Of a stretch of 64,000 bases of DNA, positions 31,823 to 41,151 are shown piece by piece (within the stretch, counting starts at the first letter, position 1; each line of letters opens with the position of its first letter). The notes under the pieces were generated by a model, which saw only the letters and a list, made by a program, of their open reading frames with translations, was not told the origin of the DNA and ran no database searches. This DNA is from Pseudomonadota bacterium (GTDB lineage: Bacteria; Pseudomonadota; Alphaproteobacteria; Rickettsiales; SXRF01). The position numbers and the translations under genes are program-made. The stretch lies in contig CAUJHR010000010.1 in NCBI GenBank assembly GCA_963205195.1, forward strand, positions 1 through 64,000, in the 5' to 3' direction.

Positions 31823-32278
31823 ATGAAAAAGAGAACGCTTGCAATAGCCAGTGACCATGGTGGTGTTGAATTAAAACAATCACTCACCATTTATTTGCAG
31901 GAATCCGGCACAGAGGTTGCAGACCTGGGAACAAATGGCAGTGAATCAGTAGACTACCCCGATTATGCACAAAAGCTCAGCGAATGGGTTGAAAAAAATC
32001 CTGGCAATATGGGCATACTCATCTGCGGCTCAGGAATAGGCATGAGCATCGCCGCCAACCGCAACCCTAATATTCGCGCGGCGCTGTGCCATGACGGTCT
32101 TTCGGCCAGCCTTTCACGCAGACATAACGATGCCAATGTCTTATGTTTAGGTGCAAGGCTCATAGGCATAGAAACCGCAAAAGATTGCGTGAACGAATTT
32201 TTAAACAGCGAATTTGAAGGCGGAAGACACCAGAAGCGCATAGATAAATTATCAATTTTACAAAGAGAATCCCAATGA
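31823..32278 (+). CDS. rpiB: Ribose 5-phosphate isomerase B
   Basis: [42 protein letters not shown]. Confidence 0.96.
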   Translation: MKKRTLAIASDHGGVELKQSLTIYLQESGTEVADLGTNGSESVDYPDYAQKLSEWVEKNPGNMGILICGSGIGMSIAANRNPNIRAALCHDGLSASLSRRHNDANVLCLGARLIGIETAKDCVNEFLNSEFEGGRHQKRIDKLSILQRESQ

Positions 32279-32319
32279 CCAGCCAAGCTACTAAACTTCA
32301 ATATAAAGAGAATGATAAA

Positions 32320-33600
32320 ATGAACAGTTTTTTTGAATCCAATTTAGCCGATGCCGACCCTGAAATTTTTTCTGCACTTGAGGAAGAGCTTAACCGCCAA
32401 CAGACGCAGATCGAACTTATCGCTTCAGAAAATATAGTAAGCAAAGCAGTTCTTAGGGCGCAAGGTTCAGTCCTTACCAATAAATATGCGGAAGGCTATC
32501 CCGGCAAACGTTATTACGGCGGCTGCGAATTCGTAGACAAGGCAGAAGAACTGGCAATAAGCCGCGCCTGCAAACTTTTTAACTGTAAATTCGCCAATGT
32601 ACAGCCAAACTCCGGCTCGCAGGCCAATCAGGGTGTATTCTTAGCACTTCTTAAACCCGGCGAGACTTTCCTTGGCATGTCGCTGGCGGCAGGCGGACAC
32701 CTAACCCATGGTGCAGCACCTAATATGTCTGGCAAATGGTTTGAGGCCGTTCAATATGGCGTGCGTAAGGAAGATGCGCTGATCGATTATGAAGAAGTTG
32801 AGCGCCTTGCCAAAGAACATAAACCTAAGCTTATAATCGCTGGCGGCTCAGCTTATTGCCGCGTTATCGACTTCGCCCGCTTCCGCAAAATTGCCGATTC
32901 AGTTGGTGCATATTTCATGGTAGATATGGCGCATTATGCCGGGCTTATAGCTGCTGGAGTTTACCCAAGCCCATTTCCGCACGCGCATGTTGCAACCACT
33001 ACCACCCATAAAACCCTGCGCGGCCCACGTGGTGGTATGATACTCACCAATGACGAGGAACTGGCAAAAAAATTTAATTCCGCGATTTTCCCCGGTGCAC
33101 AGGGCGGCCCACTAATGCACGTGATCGCAGCTAAAGCAGTTTCCTTTGGTGAAGCTCTCCAGCCATCTTTTAAAACTTATGGTAAGGCAGTGCTAGATAA
33201 TTCACGCGCCCTTGCCGAAACATTGGTTAAACGTGGTGTTGATATCGTAACCGGCGGCACTGACTGCCACCTTATGCTGGTTGACCTGCGCCCGAAAAAA
33301 GTAACCGGTAAAGCCGCCGAAGAAAGCCTGGAACGTGCCGGGCTTACCTGCAATAAAAACGCCATTCCTTTTGATCCGGAAAAACCTTTCGTTACTTCCG
33401 GCATCCGGCTTGGAACACCCGCTGGAACCACCCGTGGCTTTGGCGTTTCAGAATTTAAAAAGATCGGTGAACTTATCGGAGATGTTCTGGATGGGCTTTC
33501 AAAAGGCGGGGATAATTCCGCCACCGAAACAAAAGTCCGCTCACAAGTTGCCGAGCTATGTAAAGCATTCCCTATTTATCAAGGGTTGGATCAGAAATAA
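32320..33600 (+). CDS. glyA: Serine hydroxymethyltransferase (alternative start 32275, ATGA-overlapping rpiB)
   Basis: [49 protein letters not shown]. Confidence 0.97.
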   Translation: MNSFFESNLADADPEIFSALEEELNRQQTQIELIASENIVSKAVLRAQGSVLTNKYAEGYPGKRYYGGCEFVDKAEELAISRACKLFNCKFANVQPNSGSQANQGVFLALLKPGETFLGMSLAAGGHLTHGAAPNMSGKWFEAVQYGVRKEDALIDYEEVERLAKEHKPKLIIAGGSAYCRVIDFARFRKIADSVGAYFMVDMAHYAGLIAAGVYPSPFPHAHVATTTTHKTLRGPRGGMILTNDEELAKKFNSAIFPGAQGGPLMHVIAAKAVSFGEALQPSFKTYGKAVLDNSRALAETLVKRGVDIVTGGTDCHLMLVDLRPKKVTGKAAEESLERAGLTCNKNAIPFDPEKPFVTSGIRLGTPAGTTRGFGVSEFKKIGELIGDVLDGLSKGGDNSATETKVRSQVAELCKAFPIYQGLDQK

Positions 33601-33649
33601 TTATGCGAGTCCGATGGATAACGAAGCCAATTAGCGAAAGACAAAGAGT

Positions 33650-34108
33650 ATGAAATGTCCATTTTGCGGTCATCTGGATACACAGGTTAAGGATTCACGC
33701 CCCAGTGAAGATGGGCTTACAATTCGCCGCCGCCGTTTCTGCCCGGAATGTAATTCACGCTTTACAACTTTTGAGCGTGTTCAGCTTCGCGAACTCACAG
33801 TGCTTAAGAAAAGTGGTGAACGGCGCATGTTTGATCGTGACAAGCTGGCGCGCTCCATAGGCATAGCCCTGCGTAAACGCTCTATCCAGCCAGATCAGGT
33901 TGAGCAGCTTCTTACACGTATTACCCAGAAGCTGGAAAGTCTTGGTGAAAATGAAATACCCACTTCCCTCATTGGAAAAACTGTTATGGATGAGCTTAAA
34001 AAACTTGATAGCGTCGCCTATATCAGGTTTGCCTCTGTTTACCGGGATTTCAGCGAAGCCAAGGATTTTGAAGATATTGTAGAGGAGCTTGGAAAAACCG
34101 ATGAATAA
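33650..34108 (+). CDS. nrdR: Transcriptional repressor NrdR
   Basis: [48 protein letters not shown]. Confidence 0.98.
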   Translation: MKCPFCGHLDTQVKDSRPSEDGLTIRRRRFCPECNSRFTTFERVQLRELTVLKKSGERRMFDRDKLARSIGIALRKRSIQPDQVEQLLTRITQKLESLGENEIPTSLIGKTVMDELKKLDSVAYIRFASVYRDFSEAKDFEDIVEELGKTDE

Positions 34109-34352
34109 AAAACTGCCATTACTCGCCTCTTTATTTTTACTCTCAGGCTGCGAAACCATATATAATGCTGCAGATAGCCTTGGAAGCCATATGCCAACCA
34201 TTGGCGAGCCATGCCATAACTGGCAATGCGTAACCAGTGAAGGGCAAAGACAGAGTGATATGAACAAGCGCATGGAAGAAGCCGCAAAAAATACTTCTGC
34301 ATCTAAAACGGCACAACCTCAAAATCAGCAAGCTAGTCCAGTCCAAAAATAA
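34101..34352 (+). CDS. Small lipoprotein
   Basis: [27 protein letters not shown] lipobox; overlaps nrdR 3' end. Confidence 0.65.
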   Translation: MNKKLPLLASLFLLSGCETIYNAADSLGSHMPTIGEPCHNWQCVTSEGQRQSDMNKRMEEAAKNTSASKTAQPQNQQASPVQK

Positions 34353-34357
34353 ATCAT

Positions 34358-35359
34358 ATGATTGCGCCGGAAAGATATATGAAGGTGGCGCTGTCGCTGG
34401 CACGCAGGCAACTTGGCCGCACCCATCCTAATCCTTCAGTTGGCGCAGTCATAGTTAAGAATGGTCAGATAATAGCAAATGGCATAACCGCAAATGGGGG
34501 CAGGCCACATGCTGAAACCATAGCCCTAAATGACGCTGGTGAAAATGCAAAGGATGCTGATTTATATGTAACCCTTGAGCCATGCTCGCACCATGGCAAA
34601 ACCCCGCCTTGTATTAATGCAATTATAAGATCCGGTATTAAAGCCGTGTATATTTCTTGTAGAGATCCTAATCCTGAAGTAAATGGCGCAGGCATTGAAG
34701 CCTTAAAAAAAGCCGGCATCAAAGTTATAGAAAATGTCTGCCATAAAGAAGCCTTGGAAATCAACCGTGGTTTTTTTTCGGTGATTAAAAAAAAACGCCC
34801 CTATATAGCACTTAAAATAGCAACTTCCCTTGATGAAAAAATTACCAATCCCAAAGGCCGCTGGCTTACAGGCGAGCCTGCCCGTAACTACGGGCATCTC
34901 CTTCGTGCGCGATATGATGCCATTCTAACAGGCGCTGGAACAGTTATTGCCGATGATCCGCTTCTCACCTGCCGCCTGCCTGGGCTGGAAGGTCATTCGC
35001 CAATAAGAATCGTCCTGGATAGGGATAATAATATTCCAAAATCATCAAATATAATGAAGCAGCAGGAAATAGCGCAAACAATTATCATGAACGATAAAAC
35101 ATTAGACGAAGTTACTAGAAAATTAGCAAAAAATGGAATAACTCGACTTTTAGTAGAAGGCGGCGCGAAACTTACTTCATCTTTCCTTGAAAGTGGGTTG
35201 GCTGACCGGATTTACTGGTTCCGCGCCCCTATAATAGTTGGAGAAAATGGCCTTTCTCTATCTGCTTCCTTAAGTAAACTTGCTAATTTCAAGCAAATAG
35301 AGAATATTAAACTTGGCGAAGATAATTTGGAAATATTGGAATGTTCACGGGAATCATAA
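34358..35359 (+). CDS. ribD: Bifunctional diaminohydroxyphosphoribosylaminopyrimidine deaminase/reductase
   Basis: PHAETIAL...VTLEPCSHHGKTPPC; KIATSLDEKI. Confidence 0.96.
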   Translation: MIAPERYMKVALSLARRQLGRTHPNPSVGAVIVKNGQIIANGITANGGRPHAETIALNDAGENAKDADLYVTLEPCSHHGKTPPCINAIIRSGIKAVYISCRDPNPEVNGAGIEALKKAGIKVIENVCHKEALEINRGFFSVIKKKRPYIALKIATSLDEKITNPKGRWLTGEPARNYGHLLRARYDAILTGAGTVIADDPLLTCRLPGLEGHSPIRIVLDRDNNIPKSSNIMKQQEIAQTIIMNDKTLDEVTRKLAKNGITRLLVEGGAKLTSSFLESGLADRIYWFRAPIIVGENGLSLSASLSKLANFKQIENIKLGEDNLEILECSRES

Positions 35360-35925
35360 GTAATATAGGTACAATTACGCAAGCGCAACAATTGGCAGAT
35401 TTACGTCTTTCCATATCTTGCGGATTTCCTCCTGAAAGCATAAAGCTCGGTGATTCAATCGCTTGCAATGGCTGCTGCCTGACCGTAGTTGAAATACTAA
35501 AAAATGGCTTTGCAGTTGAGCTTTCCAAAGAAACTATTTCCCGCACCGTTCCAGGAAGCTGGGCTGCCGGTCAAAATCTTAATTTAGAAAGGCCGCTGAA
35601 GCTTGGCGACACACTGGATGGACATATGGTAAGCGGCCATGTTGACGGCCTGGCAACAATAAAATCAATTGAAGTATCAGGCGGTTCGCATATAATTACC
35701 CTTGAATCCCCACCAGAACTTGCACCTTTTATCGCACAAAAAGGCTCTGTAACCCTTGATGGAATTTCACTTACCGTAAATAAAGTTGAAAATAATCAGT
35801 TTACGGTTAATATCATTCCACATACATGGCAAAATACCACCATTAATCAACGGAAAACAGGTAGCCAGCTTAATCTGGAAATAGATATAATAGCACGCCA
35901 CATAGCCCGATTTATGAAACAGTAA
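35341..35925 (+). CDS. ribE: Riboflavin synthase alpha chain
   Basis: MFTGIISNIGTI...; SIACNGCCLTVV; DGHMVSGHVDGLATI. Confidence 0.96.
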   Translation: MFTGIISNIGTITQAQQLADLRLSISCGFPPESIKLGDSIACNGCCLTVVEILKNGFAVELSKETISRTVPGSWAAGQNLNLERPLKLGDTLDGHMVSGHVDGLATIKSIEVSGGSHIITLESPPELAPFIAQKGSVTLDGISLTVNKVENNQFTVNIIPHTWQNTTINQRKTGSQLNLEIDIIARHIARFMKQ

Positions 35926-35928
35926 AAC

Positions 35929-37035
35929 ATGCCTTATTCCAAGTTACTTTCCCCTATTGAAGATATTATCGCCGATGCACGCGATGGCAGGATGTTCATA
36001 CTGGTTGATGATGAAAACCGTGAAAACGAAGGCGACCTTGTGATACCAGCACAGTTTGCTACACCCGCCTCGATTAACTTCATGGCCAAATACGGGCGCG
36101 GACTTATCTGCCTTTCCATGACTTCAGAGCGCATAGAAGCTCTGGGCTTAAACCTTATGTCACGCGATAATAACTCAAGGCACCAGACCGCTTTTACAGT
36201 ATCAATCGAGGCTCGCGAAGGAGTTACCACCGGGATCTCAGCAGCAGACAGGGCGCATACTATTCAGGTTGCGATAGACCCATCGAAAACAGCAGCTGAT
36301 ATTGCCTCACCTGGGCATATTTTCCCGCTGGTCGCGCGTGATGGCGGGGTTCTCGTGCGCGCCGGGCATACTGAGGCAGCAGTTGATATTTCACGCCTTG
36401 CCGGACTTAACCCATCGGGCGTAATTTGTGAAATAATGAATGACGATGGAACCATGGCGCGGCTTCCCGACCTGCTGGAATTTGCAAAACATCACCAACT
36501 GAAAATAGCAACAATCGCCGACCTGATCTCTTACCGCCGCCGCTCAGAAAAACTGGTTAAGCGTGTTATAGAAAGCAATTTCAAAAGTGATTTCGGCGGT
36601 GATTTTAAAATTATTATCTATACCAGCAGCACCGAATATGCCGAACATATCGCGCTGGTAAAAGGCGATATTTCCAATGCCAAGCCAACCCTTGTACGCA
36701 TGCACTCTCTTAATCTACTGCAAGATATGCTGGGTGATAGCCATGCCGGAAATTCCAGCCACTTAAAACCGGCCATGGAATATATAAACAAGCACGGCAG
36801 CGGGGTTATAGTACTTATCCGCGAACCAATAAGAACAGCAGTTTCCGACAGCTTGCGCCTGCGCCTTGGCGAAGAGCCGCATTCACCAGCCGACCTTCGC
36901 GATTACGGCATAGGCGCTCAGATACTTCTCGACCTTGGTGTGCGCGATATGATACTGCTTTCCAACTCCAAACGCTCGATAATCGGGCTGGAAGGTTACG
37001 GGCTTACTGTTCATGATTATCAACCGCTTAATTAA
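35929..37035 (+). CDS. ribB: 3,4-dihydroxy-2-butanone-4-phosphate synthase fused to a degenerate GTP cyclohydrolase II domain (RibBX type)
   Basis: DHBPS motifs [17 protein letters not shown]-terminal RibA-like domain lacks the Cys triad but keeps [24 protein letters not shown]. Confidence 0.93.
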   Translation: MPYSKLLSPIEDIIADARDGRMFILVDDENRENEGDLVIPAQFATPASINFMAKYGRGLICLSMTSERIEALGLNLMSRDNNSRHQTAFTVSIEAREGVTTGISAADRAHTIQVAIDPSKTAADIASPGHIFPLVARDGGVLVRAGHTEAAVDISRLAGLNPSGVICEIMNDDGTMARLPDLLEFAKHHQLKIATIADLISYRRRSEKLVKRVIESNFKSDFGGDFKIIIYTSSTEYAEHIALVKGDISNAKPTLVRMHSLNLLQDMLGDSHAGNSSHLKPAMEYINKHGSGVIVLIREPIRTAVSDSLRLRLGEEPHSPADLRDYGIGAQILLDLGVRDMILLSNSKRSIIGLEGYGLTVHDYQPLN

Positions 37036-37044
37036 ATAGAAAAT

Positions 37045-37488
37045 ATGTCGCACATATCACCCCATATACTAATAGTTTCTGCCGATTTTTATCCCGATAT
37101 AACCAGGGAGTTACTTGCTGGAGCAAGCGCTGAACTCAAGCGCATGGATGCAACTTTTGATGAAATTAAAGTACCTGGGGCATTTGAGATTCCGGCAGCT
37201 ATCAATTTCGCCATCCAAAGCCGTAAATACCATGGTTATATTGCGCTGGGCTGCGTTATCCGCGGCGAAACAACACATTATGATTATGTCTGCTCAGAAA
37301 GCGCGCGCGGGCTTATGGATCTGGCGCTTACCCAGAACGCGGCAATCGGCTATGGGATACTGACAGTTGAGAATAAAGAACAGGCTATGGTACGCGCTAA
37401 GGTCAGCGAAGGCAACAAGGGGCGCGATGCTGTGGAAGCCTGCCTGCAATTAATTTCAATTAAAAACCGTCTGGGCATTGCCTTATGA
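37045..37488 (+). CDS. ribH: 6,7-dimethyl-8-ribityllumazine synthase
   Basis: VPGAFEIPAAINFAI; ALGCVIRGETTHYDYVC. Confidence 0.97.
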   Translation: MSHISPHILIVSADFYPDITRELLAGASAELKRMDATFDEIKVPGAFEIPAAINFAIQSRKYHGYIALGCVIRGETTHYDYVCSESARGLMDLALTQNAAIGYGILTVENKEQAMVRAKVSEGNKGRDAVEACLQLISIKNRLGIAL

Positions 37489-37979
37489 CGCAAACTTCTG
37501 AGAAAAAATCCAATCCCTCACTCCAGAAAAAATCTGCAGCGCGTATAGCAGCGGTGCAAGCCATTTATGAGCGCTTAGTTAGTGAAAAACAACCAAGTCC
37601 GGAAGCACAGATCGCTGCACTTAAAAAGCGCCTTGCAAACAACAAGGATGAACAGAAATTGACCTTGGGTGTAATGTTGGAGCCGAATTACCCGCTGGTT
37701 ACAGCAATTTTAGAAGGCACAAAAGAATGGCAGCAGGATATTGATAAGAGGATCAATTCAGCTCTTAGCAAAGACTGGACGCGTGAGCGCATGAGCCCCA
37801 TTTTAATTGCTATTTTAAACTGTGCGATTTTTGAATTGTTTTTTTACAAAGACACCAAGCACAAAATACTCATTGATGAATATACCACACTCACCAGCCG
37901 CTTTTTCGGTGAAGCTGAGATAGGATTTGTAAATGGAGTGCTTAAAAATCTTCATAACCAGTTCCATGCCGGAGATTAG
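37485..37979 (+). CDS. nusB: Transcription antitermination protein NusB
   Basis: ARIAAVQAIYE...; ILIDEYTTLTSRFFGEAEIGFVNGVL. Confidence 0.93.
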   Translation: MTQTSEKKSNPSLQKKSAARIAAVQAIYERLVSEKQPSPEAQIAALKKRLANNKDEQKLTLGVMLEPNYPLVTAILEGTKEWQQDIDKRINSALSKDWTRERMSPILIAILNCAIFELFFYKDTKHKILIDEYTTLTSRFFGEAEIGFVNGVLKNLHNQFHAGD

Positions 37980-38079
37980 AATAATTATTATTTCTTTATA
38001 TATTTAAATATTTTCCATATATTAATTTATATATATAAATATATTATTTGCTGTTAGTAAGAATTTAAATGGAAATGCT

Positions 38080-38490
38080 ATGAAAAATATAAACAAAAAA
38101 ATGGCAGGTATTGGCGCAGCTATCATTCTTTTAGTAGCAGCTACAGCGGCAATTGCTTCCTATGCAACAAAAGAATCCCTGCAAAGCAAGGAAGAGCAGG
38201 CAATGCCGCAGACTGCACCGCTACCTGCTGCCACACCGCAGCAATATAAGCAGCAAAACAAACAACCTTCCCAGAAAACAGCATCCGCCCACCCGCCTGC
38301 ACCTGCAAAACCAAGCTGTAATGACAGTAATATAATTGGTACTGTCGCTGGCGGTGCCGGAGGCGGCATAGTAGGAAGCCAGCTTGGTAAAGGTAAAGGC
38401 AAGACCGCAGCTATAATTGGTGGGGTTATTGGGGGCGCTTACCTCGGAAACCAGTATATACCAACCCAGAATGTAACATGCAGGCAATAA
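38080..38490 (+). CDS. Glycine-zipper 2TM-domain surface/lipid-associated protein
   Basis: NIIGTVAGGAGGGIVGSQLGKGKGKTAAIIGGVIGGAYLGNQ. Confidence 0.75.
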   Translation: MKNINKKMAGIGAAIILLVAATAAIASYATKESLQSKEEQAMPQTAPLPAATPQQYKQQNKQPSQKTASAHPPAPAKPSCNDSNIIGTVAGGAGGGIVGSQLGKGKGKTAAIIGGVIGGAYLGNQYIPTQNVTCRQ

Positions 38491-38518
38491 TATAAATTCT
38501 TAGCAGAGAAAGAATCAC

Positions 38519-39004
38519 ATGTTGAACATCAAAAAATTTCCAAAATTTACAGCAGCTCTTCTAGTTGCGGCAGTCTGCTATTCCCCTGCAGCTTTTGCTG
38601 ACAAAGGTGGAAAAGGTCACGGGCATGGACATGGCAAGCATGATGACCGCGATGATGATCGCGGCCATGGACATCATAGTGACCGCGTTTATATACATGA
38701 CAATGACCGCATCATAATCAAAAAATATGTGGTTAATGATTATAGGTCACATTGCCCTCCTGGGCTTGCAAAAAAGCATAATGGCTGCCTACCTCCAGGC
38801 CAAGCTAAAAAACTATATATAATTGGACAGCCTCTCCCGGAATATGTTGAATGGGAGCCAGTACCGCAGCCACTGTTAATTCAGCTCCAGCCAGTGCCTG
38901 CCGGTTATCAGTATGTGCAGGTGGATAAGGATATATTGCTTATTTCAGCAGCTTCACATCATGTTATTGATGCCATCACCCTGCTATCTGCTGTTGGCCA
39001 TTAA
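38519..39004 (+). CDS. Secreted His/Asp-rich protein (RcnB-like)
   Basis: Signal peptide; GGKGHGHGHGKHDDRDDDRGHGHHSDR; CPPGLAKKHNGCLPPGQAKK. Confidence 0.65.
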   Translation: MLNIKKFPKFTAALLVAAVCYSPAAFADKGGKGHGHGHGKHDDRDDDRGHGHHSDRVYIHDNDRIIIKKYVVNDYRSHCPPGLAKKHNGCLPPGQAKKLYIIGQPLPEYVEWEPVPQPLLIQLQPVPAGYQYVQVDKDILLISAASHHVIDAITLLSAVGH

Positions 39005-39012
39005 TAAATAAT

Positions 39013-39089
39013 TGGCGATCCCGGAGGGATTCGAACCCCCGACAACCAGCTTAGAAGGCTGATGCTCTATCCAACTGAGCTACGGGATC
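39013..39089 (-). tRNA. tRNA-Arg(TCT), CCA encoded
   Basis: Reverse complement GATCCCGTAGCTCAGTTGGATAGAGCATCAGCCTTCTAAGCTGG...GGTTCGAATCCCTCCGGGATCGCCA. Confidence 0.96.
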
Positions 39090-39212
39090 GCAAGGCTTAG
39101 CCCATTCGTGTTACGCGAGCAAACCCTTATATTCAAGGGAAATATCATTAAACCGCCTTGTATGAATATTATTATTGATAGTTAGCGCCTCCTATCCTAT
39201 AGGAATAGCCGG

Positions 39213-39292
39213 GGGCGGTTAGCTCAGTTGGCCAGCCCCGCGGCGCATGAGCAGAAATGCTTTAACCAACCTGCGCCGCAGCTAGAGATTAA
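39213..39292 (+). pseudogene. Duplicated 5' end of tRNA-Val followed by hairpin-rich unrelated sequence
   Basis: 19-nt exact copy GGGCGGTTAGCTCAGTTGG at 39213-39231, then GCGGCGCA (39240-39247)/TGCGCCGC (39272-39279) stem. Confidence 0.7.
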
Positions 39293-39369
39293 GGGCGGTT
39301 AGCTCAGTTGGTTAGAGCGCCACGTTGACATCGTGGAGGTCGATGGTTCGAGTCCATTACCGCCCACCA
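39293..39369 (+). tRNA. tRNA-Val(GAC), CCA encoded
   Basis: GGGCGGTTAGCTCAGTTGGTTAGAGCGCCACGTTGACATCGTGGAGGTCGATGGTTCGAGTCCATTACCGCCCACCA. Confidence 0.97.
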
Positions 39370-39370
39370 T

Positions 39371-39396
39371 AAAAAAAGCGCCTTTAGGCACTTTTT
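39371..39396 (+). terminator. Rho-independent terminator after tRNA-Val
   Basis: AAAAAAAGCGCC-TTTA-GGCACTTTTT hairpin with U tract. Confidence 0.75.
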
Positions 39397-39511
39397 AAAT
39401 GGTAAGCGTGACGAGAACCTTGGTTCGACAAAAATCCCCAGCCCCCTTGACACATGCTGGCATTACCCATAATATCCGCCGAATTTAACAAAAAATACCT
39501 TAGAAAATATA

Positions 39512-40711
39512 ATGAACGCCACACCAATACCCGCAAATGCCACTGCCTGCCTGCTTCTTGCAGATGGCAAGGTATTTTTTGGGGAAGCTATTGGTAAATC
39601 GGAATTTTCTATGGGTGAAATATGCTTCAATACCGGCATGGTCGGCTATCAGGAAACCCTCACTGATCCATCTTACGCCGGGCAGATAATCACCTTCACC
39701 TTTCCGCATATAGGCAATGTCGGCTGCAACCCGGATGATATTGAGGCCAACCGCGTATTCGCAAGCGGCCTGGTGCTGCGCGAGCCTATCACACAACCTT
39801 CCAATTACCGCAGCCAACAGCATTTCAATGATTGGCTGATAGAAAACAATCTAAGCGGCATCAGCGGGGTTGATACCCGCGCCCTCACCCGCCATATCCG
39901 AAAAAACGGGGCGCAGAATGCCGCAATTTTTCCTGTTTCCGCTGAAAAATATAACACCCAGTTAAAAGAAGCGCAGGATAAGCTCCGCACACATCCTTCT
40001 ATGGAAGGTCTGGATTTAGCGGGGCATGTTACCACCAAAGAGCATTATGATTGGACAAGCGGCGAATATTCATTCAAACCAGCAACGCCAAAACCGCAAA
40101 TCTACAATGTGGTAGCGATAGATTACGGTGAAAAACTTAATATCCTGCGCTGCCTTGTCGGGCGCGAATGCAAGGTTAAAGTGGTTTCCGCGCAAACCAG
40201 CGCCAAAGAAATCCTTGGATTAAAACCACACGGAATATTCCTATCCAACGGTCCCGGCGACCCGGCAGCAACTGCCCAGTATTCAACTCCGATACTCAAG
40301 GAACTTATAGATTCCGGAGTGCCTATTTTTGGCATCTGCCTTGGCCACCAATTGCTTGCACAGGCGCTTGGCGGCAAAACCGCGAAAATGCCGCAGGGAC
40401 ACCGCGGCGCCAACCACCCGGTAAAAAATTTACTTACAGGAGCAGTAGAAATAACCAGCCAGAACCATGGTTTCGCGGTACTGGCCGATAGCCTGCCGGC
40501 ACATGTCAAAGTAACTCATGTTTCCCTATTTGACGGAACAGTTGAGGGCCTGCGCGTAGAAGGCAAGCCGGTTTTCACCGTACAATACCACCCGGAATCT
40601 TCCCCCGGCCCGCATGACAGCACCTATTTGTTTGACGATTTTGTGAATATGATGAAGGATAGGATTCAGGATTCAGGATTCAGGATTCAGGGAGGAAAAA
40701 CTTCCCTATGA
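39512..40711 (+). CDS. carA: Carbamoyl-phosphate synthase small subunit
   Basis: MGEICFNTGMVGYQETLTDPSYAGQII; GICLGHQLLAQALG; YHPESSPGPHDS. Confidence 0.98.
   Translation: MNATPIPANATACLLLADGKVFFGEAIGKSEFSMGEICFNTGMVGYQETLTDPSYAGQIITFTFPHIGNVGCNPDDIEANRVFASGLVLREPITQPSNYRSQQHFNDWLIENNLSGISGVDTRALTRHIRKNGAQNAAIFPVSAEKYNTQLKEAQDKLRTHPSMEGLDLAGHVTTKEHYDWTSGEYSFKPATPKPQIYNVVAIDYGEKLNILRCLVGRECKVKVVSAQTSAKEILGLKPHGIFLSNGPGDPAATAQYSTPILKELIDSGVPIFGICLGHQLLAQALGGKTAKMPQGHRGANHPVKNLLTGAVEITSQNHGFAVLADSLPAHVKVTHVSLFDGTVEGLRVEGKPVFTVQYHPESSPGPHDSTYLFDDFVNMMKDRIQDSGFRIQGGKTSL
40661..40688. repeat. AGGATTC x4 heptamer tandem array (left flank of S23 cassette, inside carA 3' end)
   Basis: aggattcaggattcaggattcaggattc, then agggagg. 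Confidence 0.95.
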
Positions 40712-41151
40712 GTATACAAAGCTACAGGGACTTAGAAGTTTGGCAAAAATCAAGAATGTTGGTAACACAGCTTTATCAACTTACCAAAACATTCCCAAAA
40801 GAAGAGAATTATGGGCTTACCAGTCAACTGCGAAGGGCAGCGGTTTCAGTTCCATCAAATATTGCGGAAGGAAAATCGCGGCGTGCAACAAAAGATTATA
40901 TGCGCTTTTTAGATATTGCTTATGGTTCTGTGGCTGAAGTTGAAACACAGTTATTTATAGCTTGTGATTTGGGTTATACGACAGAAAAGAATGTATCTTC
41001 ATTATTGGGTGGCTATGCTGAAATAGGTAGGATGCTTAATGGATTATTATCTAGCCTGGAGCGCTGCCTGAAAACACCTGAATCCCGAATCCTGAATCCC
41101 GAATCCAAAATTGAACCCCAAACTCTGAACTCTGAACTCGCCTATGCCTAA
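40708..41151 (+). CDS. Four-helix-bundle protein (23S rRNA IVP/S23 family) inserted between carA and carB
   Basis: [77 protein letters not shown]. Confidence 0.95.
   Translation: MSIQSYRDLEVWQKSRMLVTQLYQLTKTFPKEENYGLTSQLRRAAVSVPSNIAEGKSRRATKDYMRFLDIAYGSVAEVETQLFIACDLGYTTEKNVSSLLGGYAEIGRMLNGLLSSLERCLKTPESRILNPESKIEPQTLNSELAYA
41078..41105. repeat. (CTGAATC CCGAATC)x2 heptamer array (right flank, inverted relative to left)
   Basis: ctgaatcccgaatcctgaatcccgaatc; a second heptamer AACTCTG x2 follows at 41121-41134. Confidence 0.95.

Noticed and set aside
34771-34795. T8 and A9 homopolymers in ribD as programmed frameshift sites
   Set aside because: The ORF is intact in one frame and there is no alternative-frame product; ordinary in an AT-leaning genome.
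38160-38487. Antisense ORFs opposite the glycine-zipper gene
   Set aside because: Cysteine/glycine-rich translations mirror the glycine-zipper coding strand; no independent coding evidence.
39213-39369. 19-nt duplication at tRNA-Val as attL/attR of an integrated element
   Set aside because: Only 61 bp lie between the copies, the repeated part is the tRNA 5' end rather than the usual 3' end, and no integrase is nearby.
40661-41105. Heptamer arrays considered as a CRISPR-like or VNTR locus
   Set aside because: Units are 7 bp with no spacers and no cas genes; the inverted arrangement around an ORF fits a cassette boundary better.
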